Shown one piece after another: positions 34,485 through 43,312 of a DNA stretch of 64,000 nucleotides. The first letter of the stretch is position 1. Each line of letters opens with the position of its first letter. The DNA is from an uncultured Oscillospiraceae bacterium. GTDB taxonomy: Bacteria; Bacillota; Clostridia; Oscillospirales; Acutalibacteraceae. The notes under the pieces are model-generated. The model searched no databases. It saw nothing but the letters and a program-made list of their open reading frames with translations, and had not been told where the DNA came from. Made by a program: the position numbers and the translations under genes. The stretch spans positions 62,001 to 126,000 of the forward strand of contig CATXDC010000005.1 in the NCBI GenBank assembly GCA_958366985.1, given 5' to 3'.

Positions 34485-35672
34485 ATGGAGAAATATAAAA
34501 AATATTACGGTGCGGTAATTGCAGCGGTAGTAGCAGTGATAATTATTTCGGCAGTATGCGTTAATTTTTTTGTTGATAAGGATAAAACAGACCCTGACAG
34601 TATAGGCTATTCGGACTCTACAAAAGAGAATGAGCCTGATGATAAAAAAGAAAATGAGGGCGGAAACACTGTACAGACAGAAAGCGGAAAATCTGTTTCA
34701 GCTACTCTGACCGATAAAAACGGTGAGGGAGAGATAACCCTCGATATGTCTTATGATAAAGTCAAGGCGGCTTTGGATAAGGCGAATGTCACTTATAAGG
34801 CTGAGGATATGTATATAGATGCAACAGACGGCACAACGTATCTCTTCTGGACAAACGGCAGCGAAAAGTGTGTTGATACAATAATTTTCACTTCCACCAA
34901 AGAGGGACTTAAGGTTGGAGATACCGAAAGTAAAATGGAAGAAATCTACGGAGCGGGCACTTCGGGCGAAAATGACGGTGAAGAATATCGCTGTTATGTT
35001 TCGGGAAAGGTTCAGCTAACGGTTAGTTTTACAAATGAAAAGGTTTCGGGAATATCTCTCAGTAGTATAAAGCTAAGTGGTTCATCGGATTCGGAATATG
35101 AAACTGACAATCTGTTTTCGGGAGAATATACAGTAGAAATTGCTTCTGACAATCTTCATCAGCGTGCAGTAAAGTATACCGCAGAAACAGGAACGAGAGA
35201 TTGTTTTGTACAGATTGCGGAAAGCCAGGTAGGCTATGTAAACGGATATATTAACGGTGAAAACATAGCTTTCCCATATGCACAGAATAACGGATGGTCG
35301 AAATACGGCAGCAGTGCCGGATCTCCTATAAGCCCCTGGTGTGCATCGTTTATTTCATGGTGTGCTGACAGAGCGGGAATAGATGAAAACCTCTTTGAAC
35401 GCAGCACCACAGCTGATATAAACTGGCAGGATTTCACTAATAATGAGTCGTATATTCCTAAAATCGGAGATCTGGTATATTTTAAATACAACGTCCCTGA
35501 AAACTCTGTAAAATACGCAAACCATGTGGGTATAATCGTTGACTATGACGCTTCAACAAAGACTATTATCACAGTTGAGGGCGATGTAAAGGGCGGACAG
35601 TGTGTTAAAAAGGCATATCGCCTTAACGATTCCAGCAATGAGATAACAGGATTCAGTTCCATAAGGTTTTAA
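34485..35672 (+). CDS. Membrane-anchored CHAP domain protein (putative peptidoglycan amidase)
   Basis: The 395-residue protein begins at 34485 after AGGTGA; the longer frame from 34428 lacks a site. It has a membrane anchor at about 8-28, an acidic linker (DKTDPDSIGYSD, DDKKENEGG), a middle beta region repeated around KVKAALDKANVTY and GLKVGDTESKMEEIYG, and a C-terminal CHAP domain with SPWCASFISWCADRAGI (catalytic Cys), GDLVYFKYN and ANHVGIIVDYD (catalytic His). CHAP domains cut peptide or amide bonds of peptidoglycan outside the membrane. It stands alone between two terminators. Confidence 0.85.
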   Translation: MEKYKKYYGAVIAAVVAVIIISAVCVNFFVDKDKTDPDSIGYSDSTKENEPDDKKENEGGNTVQTESGKSVSATLTDKNGEGEITLDMSYDKVKAALDKANVTYKAEDMYIDATDGTTYLFWTNGSEKCVDTIIFTSTKEGLKVGDTESKMEEIYGAGTSGENDGEEYRCYVSGKVQLTVSFTNEKVSGISLSSIKLSGSSDSEYETDNLFSGEYTVEIASDNLHQRAVKYTAETGTRDCFVQIAESQVGYVNGYINGENIAFPYAQNNGWSKYGSSAGSPISPWCASFISWCADRAGIDENLFERSTTADINWQDFTNNESYIPKIGDLVYFKYNVPENSVKYANHVGIIVDYDASTKTIITVEGDVKGGQCVKKAYRLNDSSNEITGFSSIRF

Positions 35673-35685
35673 CTTGAATAAAAAT

Positions 35686-35724
35686 ATAAAGCTCTGTTCT
35701 GATCAAGGAACAGAGCTTTTCTGT
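35686..35724. terminator. Bidirectional terminator after the CHAP gene
   Basis: AAAGCTCTGTTC pairs with GAACAGAGCTTT; A-rich before and TTTCTG after, between convergent genes. Confidence 0.85.
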
Positions 35725-35731
35725 ATTAGTG

Positions 35732-36178
35732 TTATTTTCTGAATGTCTTTCCGACAGTATACATTCCTGTGAGAATAATGCCTACCGAAAGTCCCATCAT
35801 TACTCCCGATAAAAAATCCTTGAAATCGGAGCCTGTTGTGAGCTGAGAGAGAGCCGAAAGAACCATACCCATAATTATAAGCACAAGTCCTGAAAGAAGT
35901 GTTTTTTCCTTTTCAAGCTTCTGAATCCGTTCAAGGGCTTCCAGCAGCTGAGTGTCGCTTTTATCTTCGCTTTCTTTTCCCGAAATCAGCTCTCCGGCGG
36001 ATATATTCAGTTCCTCACACAATGAGGGTACAACAGAGTAATCGGGCATACATTTGCCCGTCTCCCATTTTGAAACCGTCTTATTTGTAACACCTATTTT
36101 TTCGGCTAATTTTTCCTGAGTAAGACCTGCTTCCTTTCGCTTTGCTGCAATTAGCTGTCCTGTTTTTGCTGTGTTCAT
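35732..36178 (-). CDS. XRE regulator with C-terminal membrane helices
   Basis: The start at 36178 follows GAGGAG by five bases; the upstream extension is rejected. The 148-residue protein has a Cro/C1 helix-turn-helix (about 5-60: GQLIAAKRKEAGLTQEKLAE, TNKTVSKWETGKCMPDYS), a short coiled coil (QLLEALERIQKLEKEK) and two hydrophobic helices at the C-terminus with GLVLIIMGMVLSAL and GVMMGLSVGIILTG. Such membrane-tethered XRE proteins are common in Clostridia and are of unknown role. No partner gene is adjacent on this strand. Confidence 0.82.
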   Translation of the reverse strand: MNTAKTGQLIAAKRKEAGLTQEKLAEKIGVTNKTVSKWETGKCMPDYSVVPSLCEELNISAGELISGKESEDKSDTQLLEALERIQKLEKEKTLLSGLVLIIMGMVLSALSQLTTGSDFKDFLSGVMMGLSVGIILTGMYTVGKTFRK

Positions 36179-36271
36179 AGTATCTCCTCTCTTTCTGATA
36201 CAATAATACACAAGCCCTTTATAAAATGATATCCCCTGAAAGTAGAATTCAGGGGGAATAGAAGATTTTCT

Positions 36272-36706
36272 TTAAAAATAGTCGCTTATGTTGCCGGAAA
36301 CCTTTTTGAGACTTTCAACAAATACCATTCTTTCTATTTCAGTCATATCCTTTGTTATGTATTTAATCCACTCTTCACCTATTTCTACGAGATAAGGGTA
36401 AATATCCATTGCCTTTTTTGTGGGATATACGTTTATGCATCTTCCGTCTTCGAGATTTTCCTCTCTTGTGACATAGCCCTGCTCTTCGAGTTTTGCAAGG
36501 CTTTTGGCAACGGTTCCTTTGCTTATATCAAGAATTTCGCAGAATCTGTTCTGTGCCATGCATCCGTTTTCACAGATTATCATTATAAAAGGCAGAGTAC
36601 CGCTGGTTATTCCGAAATCAGCTGTTTTGTTGCCCATATAAATCTGCATTTTGCGGTAAATAAGAGAAATCATTTTTAGGATATTTGTTTCCTGATAATT
36701 GTCCAA
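36272..36706 (-). CDS. MarR family transcriptional regulator
   Basis: The start is uncertain: a TTG at 36706 lies ten bases after GGAG, while the GTG at 36727 has no site. The protein of about 144 residues has a MarR winged helix with GCMAQNRFCEILDISKGTVAKSLAKLEE and the wing EENLEDGRCINVYPT. It is divergent from the kinase-like and MATE genes. Related palindromes near both starts (36742-36760 and 36889-36910) suggest that it represses itself and the efflux operon. The inducer is unknown. Confidence 0.87.
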   Translation of the reverse strand: MDNYQETNILKMISLIYRKMQIYMGNKTADFGITSGTLPFIMIICENGCMAQNRFCEILDISKGTVAKSLAKLEEQGYVTREENLEDGRCINVYPTKKAMDIYPYLVEIGEEWIKYITKDMTEIERMVFVESLKKVSGNISDYF

Positions 36707-36741
36707 TTTTTTATCACTCCGCAGCACAGGATAATTATATT

Positions 36742-36760
36742 TAGTTTCCTACGCAACTTA
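36742..36760 (-). promoter_or_regulatory. Candidate MarR operator near the marR gene
   Basis: TAGTTTCCTACGCAACTTA resembles the palindrome TAGTTTCCATAGAAACTA at 36891-36908 across the same divergent region, sharing TAGTTTCC and the AACT half. Confidence 0.5.
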
Positions 36761-36825
36761 ATTTTATATTTAATTTTATCATATGTCAAGTAAATATATG
36801 CTTTTGTATGTTGAAAAGTGCACAA

Positions 36826-36910
36826 TTGACACTTTAAAATTGTAGGTTTATAATATTAAATGTGTAAATAGAAGTTTTATTACAATAAAATAGTTTCCAT
36901 AGAAACTATT
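36826..36910 (+). promoter_or_regulatory. Promoter and palindromic operator of the kinase-like/MATE operon
   Basis: TTGACA (36826-36831), 17 bases and TATAAT (36849-36854) are a perfect consensus promoter. The inverted repeat AATAGTTTC-CATA-GAAACTATT (36889-36910) lies about 30-50 bases after the expected transcription start, where a bound repressor would block elongation. Confidence 0.75.
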
Positions 36911-36926
36911 AGAAGGAGTGAATTTA

Positions 36927-37517
36927 ATGAAGTATCCGGTTATTACAATCGGCAGGGAGCACGGCTCCGGGGGAAGAATAGTGGCCGAAAAGGTTGCTCA
37001 AAAGCTGAATATACCCCTTTATGACAAAAAGCTTATCCGCATGATAGCTCAGGACAGCGGTCTTTCTGAAAACTATATTGAAAGCGCCGAAACCAAAAGA
37101 ACCTCAAGTTTTCTGTTCAATATTTACTTTGACAGCAACAATCTTCCTGTGGATGATCAGATTTTTATTACTCAGTCCAATATTATAAAGCAGGTTGCAG
37201 AGAAAGGCCCCTGTGTTATAGTGGGACGATGTGGAGATTATGTTCTGCGTGAGATGGAAGAATGTCTTAAAGTTTTCATCTATGCTCCTCTTGAAGAGAG
37301 AATTAAACGTGTGACAGAAGTTTACAATGAAAAGACAAATGATCCGAAAAAGTATCTTGAAAAGTACGATAAACAGCGCAGCGCCTATTATAACCGATTT
37401 ACAGAAGAAAAATGGGGAGCTCCCCACAATTATCATCTGATGCTCAACAGCACAATCGGACTTGACACAATTGCCGATTATATCGTAAGTCTTGTTTTGG
37501 GGGAGGATAAAAATTAA
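36927..37517 (+). CDS. Cytidylate kinase-like family protein
   Basis: The 196-residue protein starts with ATG 36927, eight bases after AAGGAG; an in-frame GTG at 36918 overlaps that site. It opens with YPVITIGREHGSGGRIVAE, the characteristic glycine-rich nucleotide-binding loop of the cytidylate kinase-like family, followed by IPLYDKKLI and VIVGRCGDYVL. Relatives are nucleotide-binding proteins of uncertain substrate, unlike true Cmk. It overlaps the MATE gene by one base (TAATG), so the two are cotranslated; the functional reason for the pairing is not known. Confidence 0.87.
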   Translation: MKYPVITIGREHGSGGRIVAEKVAQKLNIPLYDKKLIRMIAQDSGLSENYIESAETKRTSSFLFNIYFDSNNLPVDDQIFITQSNIIKQVAEKGPCVIVGRCGDYVLREMEECLKVFIYAPLEERIKRVTEVYNEKTNDPKKYLEKYDKQRSAYYNRFTEEKWGAPHNYHLMLNSTIGLDTIADYIVSLVLGEDKN

Positions 37518-38887
37518 TGTCAGAAATAGCAAAAAAAGAAAATAAAATGGGAGTAATGCCTGTAAACAAGCTTCTTGTTTCAATGTCAGTGCCCATGATG
37601 ATATCAATGCTTGTGCAGGCTCTTTATAACATAGTAGACAGTATGTTCGTAGCGCAGATAAGTGAGAATGCCCTTACAGCGGTTTCACTTGCATTTCCTG
37701 CGCAGAATCTTATGATTGCCGTTGCAACAGGTACAGGCGTCGGTATCAATGCGGTTTTATCCAAAAGCCTTGGTGAGAAAAACTTTGAAAAGGTAAACCA
37801 TGTAGCCAATAACGCCATTTTCCTGACAGTATGCAATTTCATAGTTTTTGCTCTTTTGGGAGGATTTTTCTCAAGGCTTTTCTTCACGCTGCAGACTGAT
37901 ATTACTGAGATTGTTGATTATGGTGAAGATTATCTTCTTGTATGCACTCTGTTTTCATTTGGCATTTTCGGTCAGGTGACTTTTGAAAGACTTCTTCAGT
38001 CAACGGGAAAAACTTTCTATACCATGATTACACAGGGCGTCGGAGCTATTATAAATATCATCTTTGACCCCATTATGATTTTCGGACTTTTAGGTTTCCC
38101 GAAAATGGGAGTTGCCGGAGCTGCTGCTGCAACTGTTCTCGGACAGATAGTCGCATGTATTTTGGCAATAATCCTCAATCACTTTAAAAACCATGAAGTG
38201 AGGCTCAACTTTAAAGGATTTCGTCCCAGCGGAAAGATTATCAAAACCATTTATGCTGTCGGCGTGCCGTCCATAATAATGGCTTCAATAAGCAGCGTTA
38301 TGACCTTTGGCATGAATAAAATTCTTATTGCCTTTACTTCTACTGCTACTGCTGTTTTCGGAGTTTACTTTAAACTCCAGAGCTTTGTATTTATGCCGGT
38401 TTTCGGTCTTAATAACGGAATGGTTCCCATTGTTGCATATAATTTCGGAGCTAAAAAAGCCGACAGAATTACAAAGACTGTCAAACTCAGTATAATTTAT
38501 GCTGTTGCAATAATGCTTATAGGCTTTGCGCTGTTCATGCTTATTCCTGATAGCCTGCTGAAAATTTTCAACGCTTCAGATAACATGCTTTCAATCGGCG
38601 TTCCGGCTTTGAGAATAATCAGCTTTAACTTCATTTTTGCAGGATTTGCAGTTATCTGTTCTTCACTTTTCCAGGCTTTGGGTCACGGTATACTCAGCCT
38701 TTTGATTTCGGTATTAAGACAGCTTGTTGTGCTTCTGCCTTGCGCTTATATATTTGCACAGTTCGGCGAACTCAATGATGTATGGCTTGCTTTCCCCATT
38801 GCGGAAATATTTTCCTTTGTCATATGCATAATTTTCCTTCGTTATGCATACCGCAAGGAGATAAAACCATTAAAAATCAGTCAGTAA
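37517..38887 (+). CDS. MATE family efflux transporter
   Basis: The 456-residue protein has about twelve helices and the MATE motifs PMMISMLVQALYNIVDSMF (helix 1), GVGINAVLSKSLGEKN, and NNGMVPIVAYNFGAKK in the second half. It is likely a sodium- or proton-coupled exporter. It is translationally coupled to the cytidylate-kinase-like gene and sits under a promoter with a MarR-type operator, so it is probably induced by a toxic compound. Sequence is clearly different from the MATE protein at 13234-14631. Confidence 0.93.
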   Translation: MSEIAKKENKMGVMPVNKLLVSMSVPMMISMLVQALYNIVDSMFVAQISENALTAVSLAFPAQNLMIAVATGTGVGINAVLSKSLGEKNFEKVNHVANNAIFLTVCNFIVFALLGGFFSRLFFTLQTDITEIVDYGEDYLLVCTLFSFGIFGQVTFERLLQSTGKTFYTMITQGVGAIINIIFDPIMIFGLLGFPKMGVAGAAAATVLGQIVACILAIILNHFKNHEVRLNFKGFRPSGKIIKTIYAVGVPSIIMASISSVMTFGMNKILIAFTSTATAVFGVYFKLQSFVFMPVFGLNNGMVPIVAYNFGAKKADRITKTVKLSIIYAVAIMLIGFALFMLIPDSLLKIFNASDNMLSIGVPALRIISFNFIFAGFAVICSSLFQALGHGILSLLISVLRQLVVLLPCAYIFAQFGELNDVWLAFPIAEIFSFVICIIFLRYAYRKEIKPLKISQ

Positions 38888-38908
38888 TTTTAATTTAAAA
38901 TCAAAAAG

Positions 38909-38947
38909 CGAAATGCGCAGAGCAAACAAGGCTCTGCGCATTTCTTA
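38909..38947. terminator. Bidirectional terminator after the MATE gene
   Basis: AAATGCGCAGAGC pairs with GCTCTGCGCATTT, followed by CTTATAT; it lies between convergent genes. Confidence 0.85.
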
Positions 38948-38966
38948 TATATAAAAACCGCTATTA

Positions 38967-40127
38967 TCAATATGCAACAGGAACATCTATTTCCATATCG
39001 CTTACAGGATAGGTGACGCAGGGATGAATGAAACCGAATTTGCGGTCGGCTTCTCTTCTTCCGTCACGGCCGTCGGCAATGATGAAATCGCCTTTTATGA
39101 GCTTGCTGTGGCAGAATCCACAGCCGCCTGCTCTGCACTTGTTAGGTGCGTTGAGTCCTGCTCTCTCCATAGAGGTGAGAAGAGTTTCGTTCTCTTTTGC
39201 GTCGATATTGTAAACAAGATCACGCATATGGACTGTAAGGCGGAATGTCTTTGGATTTTCCACATTGCGGTCGCCGCAGTAAAGTGCATCTTTATGGATG
39301 GCTTTTATGGGCAGCGAATAAGGCTCAAGCTCTTTGAGTACAAAATCATACATGGCTTTCGGTCCGCACATAAAGAATGTAACGTCCTTGATATCCACAT
39401 ATTTTTCCATGACTGCTGCGGAAATAAATCCGTGCTCGTATCCCTCAGCCTCTTCGTCGCTGAGAACATATACCACTTTAAGTCCCTTTGCGGCTAACTG
39501 ATCAAGCTCATCTTTGTATGCGATGTGCTGTGTATCGCGTGCACCGTAGAAAAGGGTCATATTGTAGTCTTCATCGCCCTCAACCATGCTCTTTGCCATG
39601 GAGATAAAGGGAGTGATACCACTTCCACCGGCTATGCAGGCGATGTTCTTTTTATCTCTCAAATTCTCATAGTGGAACTCTCCGGAAGGTTCGGTCATAG
39701 TGAACTGATCTCCGACCTTAGCCTGAGTGTCCAGATAGTTTGAGAAAAATCCTGCATTTTCAATTCCGAGAACAAGCTTGTTTGCAAGAGCTTCTCTGGG
39801 GCTTGAAGCGATAGAATAAGGACGGCTTACAAGGCTGTCGCCAACCTTGCTCTGAAGTGAAACATACTCACCGGCTCTGAAAAACGGAAAAGCGTCACTG
39901 TCAAGGCGTTTGAAAGTATATTCTTTCATCCGGTCAGTGAGAGAACGTATTTCAGTAAGTTCAACAGTCATATATCCGGGATGAAGTTTGTGAGCTAATA
40001 TATTTGTACGGTATTCTTTGGGCAGGGGAGTATTTGCTCCGGAAGCGAGAGCTTCTCTGCGGTTGGGAACCAGCTTTTTAAAGCGGAGCATATCCATAAA
40101 TCCGAAAATCTGCTTTTTGAATTTCAT
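38967..40127 (-). CDS. FAD/NAD(P)-binding oxidoreductase with C-terminal 2Fe-2S ferredoxin domain
   Basis: The 386-residue protein has, after a basic N-terminal stretch, a flavin domain (RPYSIASSPRE about 102-112), a nicotinamide-binding domain (IACIAGGSGITPFISMA and FFMCGPKAMYDF) and a plant-type ferredoxin domain with CRAGGCGFCHSKLI and a final HPCVTYP, giving four cluster cysteines. It therefore moves electrons from NAD(P)H through FAD to a 2Fe-2S centre. It begins one base after the CrtI-like oxidoreductase ends, so it probably supplies electrons to that enzyme. The physiological substrate is unknown. Confidence 0.9.
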   Translation of the reverse strand: MKFKKQIFGFMDMLRFKKLVPNRREALASGANTPLPKEYRTNILAHKLHPGYMTVELTEIRSLTDRMKEYTFKRLDSDAFPFFRAGEYVSLQSKVGDSLVSRPYSIASSPREALANKLVLGIENAGFFSNYLDTQAKVGDQFTMTEPSGEFHYENLRDKKNIACIAGGSGITPFISMAKSMVEGDEDYNMTLFYGARDTQHIAYKDELDQLAAKGLKVVYVLSDEEAEGYEHGFISAAVMEKYVDIKDVTFFMCGPKAMYDFVLKELEPYSLPIKAIHKDALYCGDRNVENPKTFRLTVHMRDLVYNIDAKENETLLTSMERAGLNAPNKCRAGGCGFCHSKLIKGDFIIADGRDGRREADRKFGFIHPCVTYPVSDMEIDVPVAY

Positions 40128-40128
40128 A

Positions 40129-41679
40129 TTATTTTCCCTCCCTTTTCAGATCGCCGACAGTCTGTCTTCCGGAAAGATCGCCGGAAACATATGAGCTTGA
40201 ATATCCGCTGGAACGCATTGCATAGCCTCCTGCAAATCTAAGGCCGGGGAACAGTTCAGCGTCTTCTTTCATCATCATCATTCTGGGCATAAGGCTGTCC
40301 CAGTCGCAGGTTTCGTAGCCGTAGATTACGCCTTCGGGATGTCCGCAGTAGCGTGCATAGGTTGTAGGTGATGCAAGGCAGATTTCCTCAATGGAATCTC
40401 TGATTTTGCATCCTGTTTCACGCTCGAATACGTTTATCATATCGTCTGCCACACGGTCTTTTGCCTTAAAGTAATCTTCCTCTGTTACGTTGCCCCAGTC
40501 ATCGGACATGAACATGGTTGTAAAATACATCATACATGTGCCTTCGGGGGAGCATTCGGGATAAGCGTTATTAAGGCATACAGTTGCCTGAACGTGGTTT
40601 GTGTCGATTTTCTTCATCAAATCGTACTGCTTAACGGTATCCGCTGTGTCGTAGATGAAGTAGTTGTGGCTCTTTATGCCAAGCTCTTCAGCAGATTTAT
40701 TAAGACCCAGGAAAAGAGTAAGACCTCTTCCTGCAAAGGTATGTGCATTTGTAGCTCTGACCATTTTTTCGGTGACGGATTTTTCCTCAAGCATCTTTCC
40801 GAAAACAAGGTGGGGTGAGCAGTTTGCAATAACGTGCTTTGTATTGATGATTGTTCCGTCAGAGAGTCTGACAGCTTTGATCTTGTTATCGTCGTCAGTG
40901 AGGATTTTCTCAGCCTCTGACTGATACCAGATGTCACCGCCGAGCTCACGGATTCTTGTATCCATAGCAAGGCTGATTTCATGGGAACGCATTTTGGGCA
41001 TCCATGCATCACGGGTGATATAGCGTATAACCATGGAGCCGTAGTGAAGGAAGCTCATGCGGTCACAGTCAACACCTAAATAACACCAGTAAGCGTTGAG
41101 GATATCCTGAGCCTTTTTAGGCATTTTAAGTGCATCGAGAACCTCGTTTACGCTGTAGCTTCCCGCTTTGATGAAGTTGGGGAAGTTTGCCTTCATATAG
41201 TTTGAATCGGTGTTTCCGTTTACGGAGTTTGAATAGGTCTGAGCGTCACGCACTTCGTTGCAAAGCTCAAAGAACTCTGTCATTGATTTGCGTGAACCGG
41301 GACAGTACTCTTCCATTTTGTCAATGAAAGCATCTATTCCGAAGGGCATTTCACAGTCATATTTTTTATCTGTGGTAATAAGGTGGTATGCTTCGGGGAT
41401 TCTTATCCAGTCAATTTTGTCCTCTACCCCAAGGCTGCGGAACAAAGTGCGGATATCTCCCGGCTCCTCAGGGGAACCAAAGTCGTTGAGCTCGTGAAGA
41501 CTTGCCTCAAACTCAAAACGTCCACGCTTAAAGCTTGTGGCAAAACCTCCCGGCAGGTTGTGTTTTTCAAGGAGCAAGCATGAAAATCCTCCCTGAAGAA
41601 CACGGATTGCTGCTGTAAGTCCGCCGTTGCCGGCGCCTATGACTACTACGTCATAGTTTTTTGCTGCTACTCTTTCCAT
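40129..41679 (-). CDS. Phytoene desaturase-like NAD(P)/FAD-dependent oxidoreductase
   Basis: The 516-residue protein starts at 41679 after GGAGG; the longer frame runs into the regulator. The N-terminus has the dinucleotide-binding VVVIGAGNGGLTAAIRVLQGG (described here as VIGAGNGGLTAA at about 12-23), then LEKHNLPGGFATSF, and the C-terminus has FAGGYAMRSSGYSSSYVSG. This is the CrtI/retinol-saturase/carotenoid isomerase superfamily, which reduces, oxidises or isomerises polyene-like lipids. There are no carotenoid genes nearby. A TetR gene precedes it by 11 bases and the ferredoxin-reductase-like gene follows. Confidence 0.87.
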   Translation of the reverse strand: MERVAAKNYDVVVIGAGNGGLTAAIRVLQGGFSCLLLEKHNLPGGFATSFKRGRFEFEASLHELNDFGSPEEPGDIRTLFRSLGVEDKIDWIRIPEAYHLITTDKKYDCEMPFGIDAFIDKMEEYCPGSRKSMTEFFELCNEVRDAQTYSNSVNGNTDSNYMKANFPNFIKAGSYSVNEVLDALKMPKKAQDILNAYWCYLGVDCDRMSFLHYGSMVIRYITRDAWMPKMRSHEISLAMDTRIRELGGDIWYQSEAEKILTDDDNKIKAVRLSDGTIINTKHVIANCSPHLVFGKMLEEKSVTEKMVRATNAHTFAGRGLTLFLGLNKSAEELGIKSHNYFIYDTADTVKQYDLMKKIDTNHVQATVCLNNAYPECSPEGTCMMYFTTMFMSDDWGNVTEEDYFKAKDRVADDMINVFERETGCKIRDSIEEICLASPTTYARYCGHPEGVIYGYETCDWDSLMPRMMMMKEDAELFPGLRFAGGYAMRSSGYSSSYVSGDLSGRQTVGDLKREGK

Positions 41680-41690
41680 GTTTTTCCTCC

Positions 41691-42281
41691 TTATATGATA
41701 AGGTTGCGGGATTTGTTCAGCCAATACTGAAGTTCTTCCTCGCTTTTTACCTCTTTGTAGTGGCGCAGCATAATGCTGTAAAGCTCGGTAAGCTCACGGT
41801 TCATTTCTTCCGCCGTCAAATCACGGTAATCCGTGGCTATCATTACGCCCATTGTATAGCAATAATACTGCATCCAGTGGTGCATATCTTTTGCACGCTG
41901 GGGATCCATGTCGAGGTTTTTGGATAAAAGCTCCACTGTGACTGTATAGTTTATATCGTCGGGGAGCTTTTCCCCGGAATCCCTTCGGCGAAGATAAAGG
42001 AACTTGAAAAGCTCCTTTTCTTTTTTTGCAAAGCTCAGAAACGCAATTGCAAGTTCCTTGTAGTTGGTGAAACTGAATCGCAGATATTTTTCTGAAGCGT
42101 ATTTATATAATTCCTTTTTAAGGCAGTCGAGATTTTGGAACTCGGAATATATAGGCTGGGTGGAGCTCTGAAGCTCAGCAGCTATATTTCTCACTGTAAG
42201 CGCCGATGCGCTTTGCTTTCTTATTACATCAATAGAGGCTTCTAAAATATCCTCTTTGAAAATACGTTTTTTAGGCGGCAT
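41691..42281 (-). CDS. TetR family transcriptional regulator
   Basis: The start at 42281 is preceded by AGGAGGAG; the frame extends upstream without another site. The 196-residue protein has an N-terminal TetR-type helix-turn-helix (KEDILEASIDVIRKQSASAL, VRNIAAELQSSTQPIYSEF) and a helical ligand-binding C-terminal domain with MHHWMQYYCYTMGVMIATDY. It leads the operon with the two oxidoreductases. The perfect palindrome ATAACA-AG-TGTTAT directly after its promoter is the likely operator. The inducer may be a hydrophobic substrate of the oxidoreductases; that is speculation. Confidence 0.87.
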   Translation of the reverse strand: MPPKKRIFKEDILEASIDVIRKQSASALTVRNIAAELQSSTQPIYSEFQNLDCLKKELYKYASEKYLRFSFTNYKELAIAFLSFAKKEKELFKFLYLRRRDSGEKLPDDINYTVTVELLSKNLDMDPQRAKDMHHWMQYYCYTMGVMIATDYRDLTAEEMNRELTELYSIMLRHYKEVKSEEELQYWLNKSRNLII

Positions 42282-42413
42282 AGCTCCTCCTGTGGCTGAA
42301 CGCAAAAGCTTTGCTTATGCGTTAACGGATATGATTTATTTTCTGTGAATCAAAAGATAATATGCATATATTCTTTCTCTGAATACAGACGGTGTGTCCA
42401 TGTAAAAGATTAA

Positions 42414-42465
42414 ATAACAAGTGTTATATTATCTTAATTTTAACGCTCTTATAGAAAAAGTTCAA
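42414..42465 (-). promoter_or_regulatory. Promoter and operator of the TetR-oxidoreductase operon
   Basis: On the minus strand TTGAAC (42465-42460), 17 bases and TAAAAT (42442-42437) form the promoter; ATAACAAGTGTTAT (42414-42427), a 6-2-6 palindrome, covers the expected start. A related inverted repeat AACAAA-AAA-TTTGTT occurs upstream around 42499-42513. Confidence 0.6.
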
Positions 42466-42526
42466 TAGAAAATTGAGGAAAAGCTCAGATAATAATAAAC
42501 AAAAAATTTGTTATTTTTTTGACACT

Positions 42527-42564
42527 CAAAAAAGGGCGGCTGTGTTCAGCGCCCTTTTCAAAAA
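42527..42564 (-). terminator. Terminator of the ferredoxin gene
   Basis: On the minus strand AAAAGGGCG pairs with GCCCTTTT and is followed by TTTTG, just after the stop at 42579. Confidence 0.8.
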
Positions 42565-42578
42565 ATTACCTGTTTATT

Positions 42579-43280
42579 TTAATCAATGATGCGTCCGTCG
42601 GCAGAAATTGTAATTACATTCCAGGGAATGAATTTACCGCTGTTCATAAGTGCATTTTTAACGGCGTTTTCAAGTCCTCCGCAGCATGGAACCTCCATGC
42701 GTGTAACAGTTACACTTTTGATGTTGTTGTTTTTAATAATCTGTGTGAGCTTTTCTGTATAATCAACTGCGTCAAGTTTTGGACAGCCTATTAATACAGT
42801 ATGACCTTTGATAAAGTCGTTGTGAAAATTGCCGTATGCGTAGGCGGAGCAGTCAGCGGCAATAAGAAGCTTGGAACCGTTAAAATACGGTGCATTGACA
42901 GGAACCAGCTTTATCTGAACCGGCCAGTGAGTAAGCTGACTTAAGTTTTCGTTATGGGTATTAGCTGATACAGCGCTGCTTTCTCTTGTAAAAGATTTTA
43001 AAGCCGAACCGGGACATCCGCAGGGAAGGGGAGAATTTGCTTTTTCTGCTTTTGCAGCAAGAACTGCCTTTTCGTCATAGGCAGGAGCTTCCCTTTCTTC
43101 AAATGTAATTGCTCCTGTTGGACAGGCTGGCAGACAGTCGCCTAAACCGTCACAGTAATCTTCTCTTGTGAGTTTGGCTTTGCCGTTTATCATCTGTATT
43201 GCTCCTTCATGGCAGGCGCTGGCACAGGCTCCGCAGCCGTTGCATTTTTCTTCGTCTATTTTTATTATTTTTCTTATCAT
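42579..43280 (-). CDS. Two-cluster 4Fe-4S ferredoxin-domain protein
   Basis: The 233-residue protein has two 4Fe-4S motifs in its first 60 residues (CNGCGACASACHEGAI and CDGLGDCLPACPTGAI), then a linker with LPCGCPGSALKSF, and a C-terminal domain with LIAADCSAYAYGNFH, VLIGCPKLD and MEVPCCGGLENAV, giving further conserved cysteines. In several Clostridia such a ferredoxin lies with hybrid cluster protein and a Crp/Fnr-type regulator in a nitrosative stress locus. Here the divergent neighbour is such a regulator, but no hcp is present in the window. Role: electron transfer or redox sensing, inferred. Confidence 0.85.
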   Translation of the reverse strand: MIRKIIKIDEEKCNGCGACASACHEGAIQMINGKAKLTREDYCDGLGDCLPACPTGAITFEEREAPAYDEKAVLAAKAEKANSPLPCGCPGSALKSFTRESSAVSANTHNENLSQLTHWPVQIKLVPVNAPYFNGSKLLIAADCSAYAYGNFHNDFIKGHTVLIGCPKLDAVDYTEKLTQIIKNNNIKSVTVTRMEVPCCGGLENAVKNALMNSGKFIPWNVITISADGRIID

Positions 43281-43312
43281 ATCTATTTGCTCCCTTCAAA
43301 AACTATTTTTAA

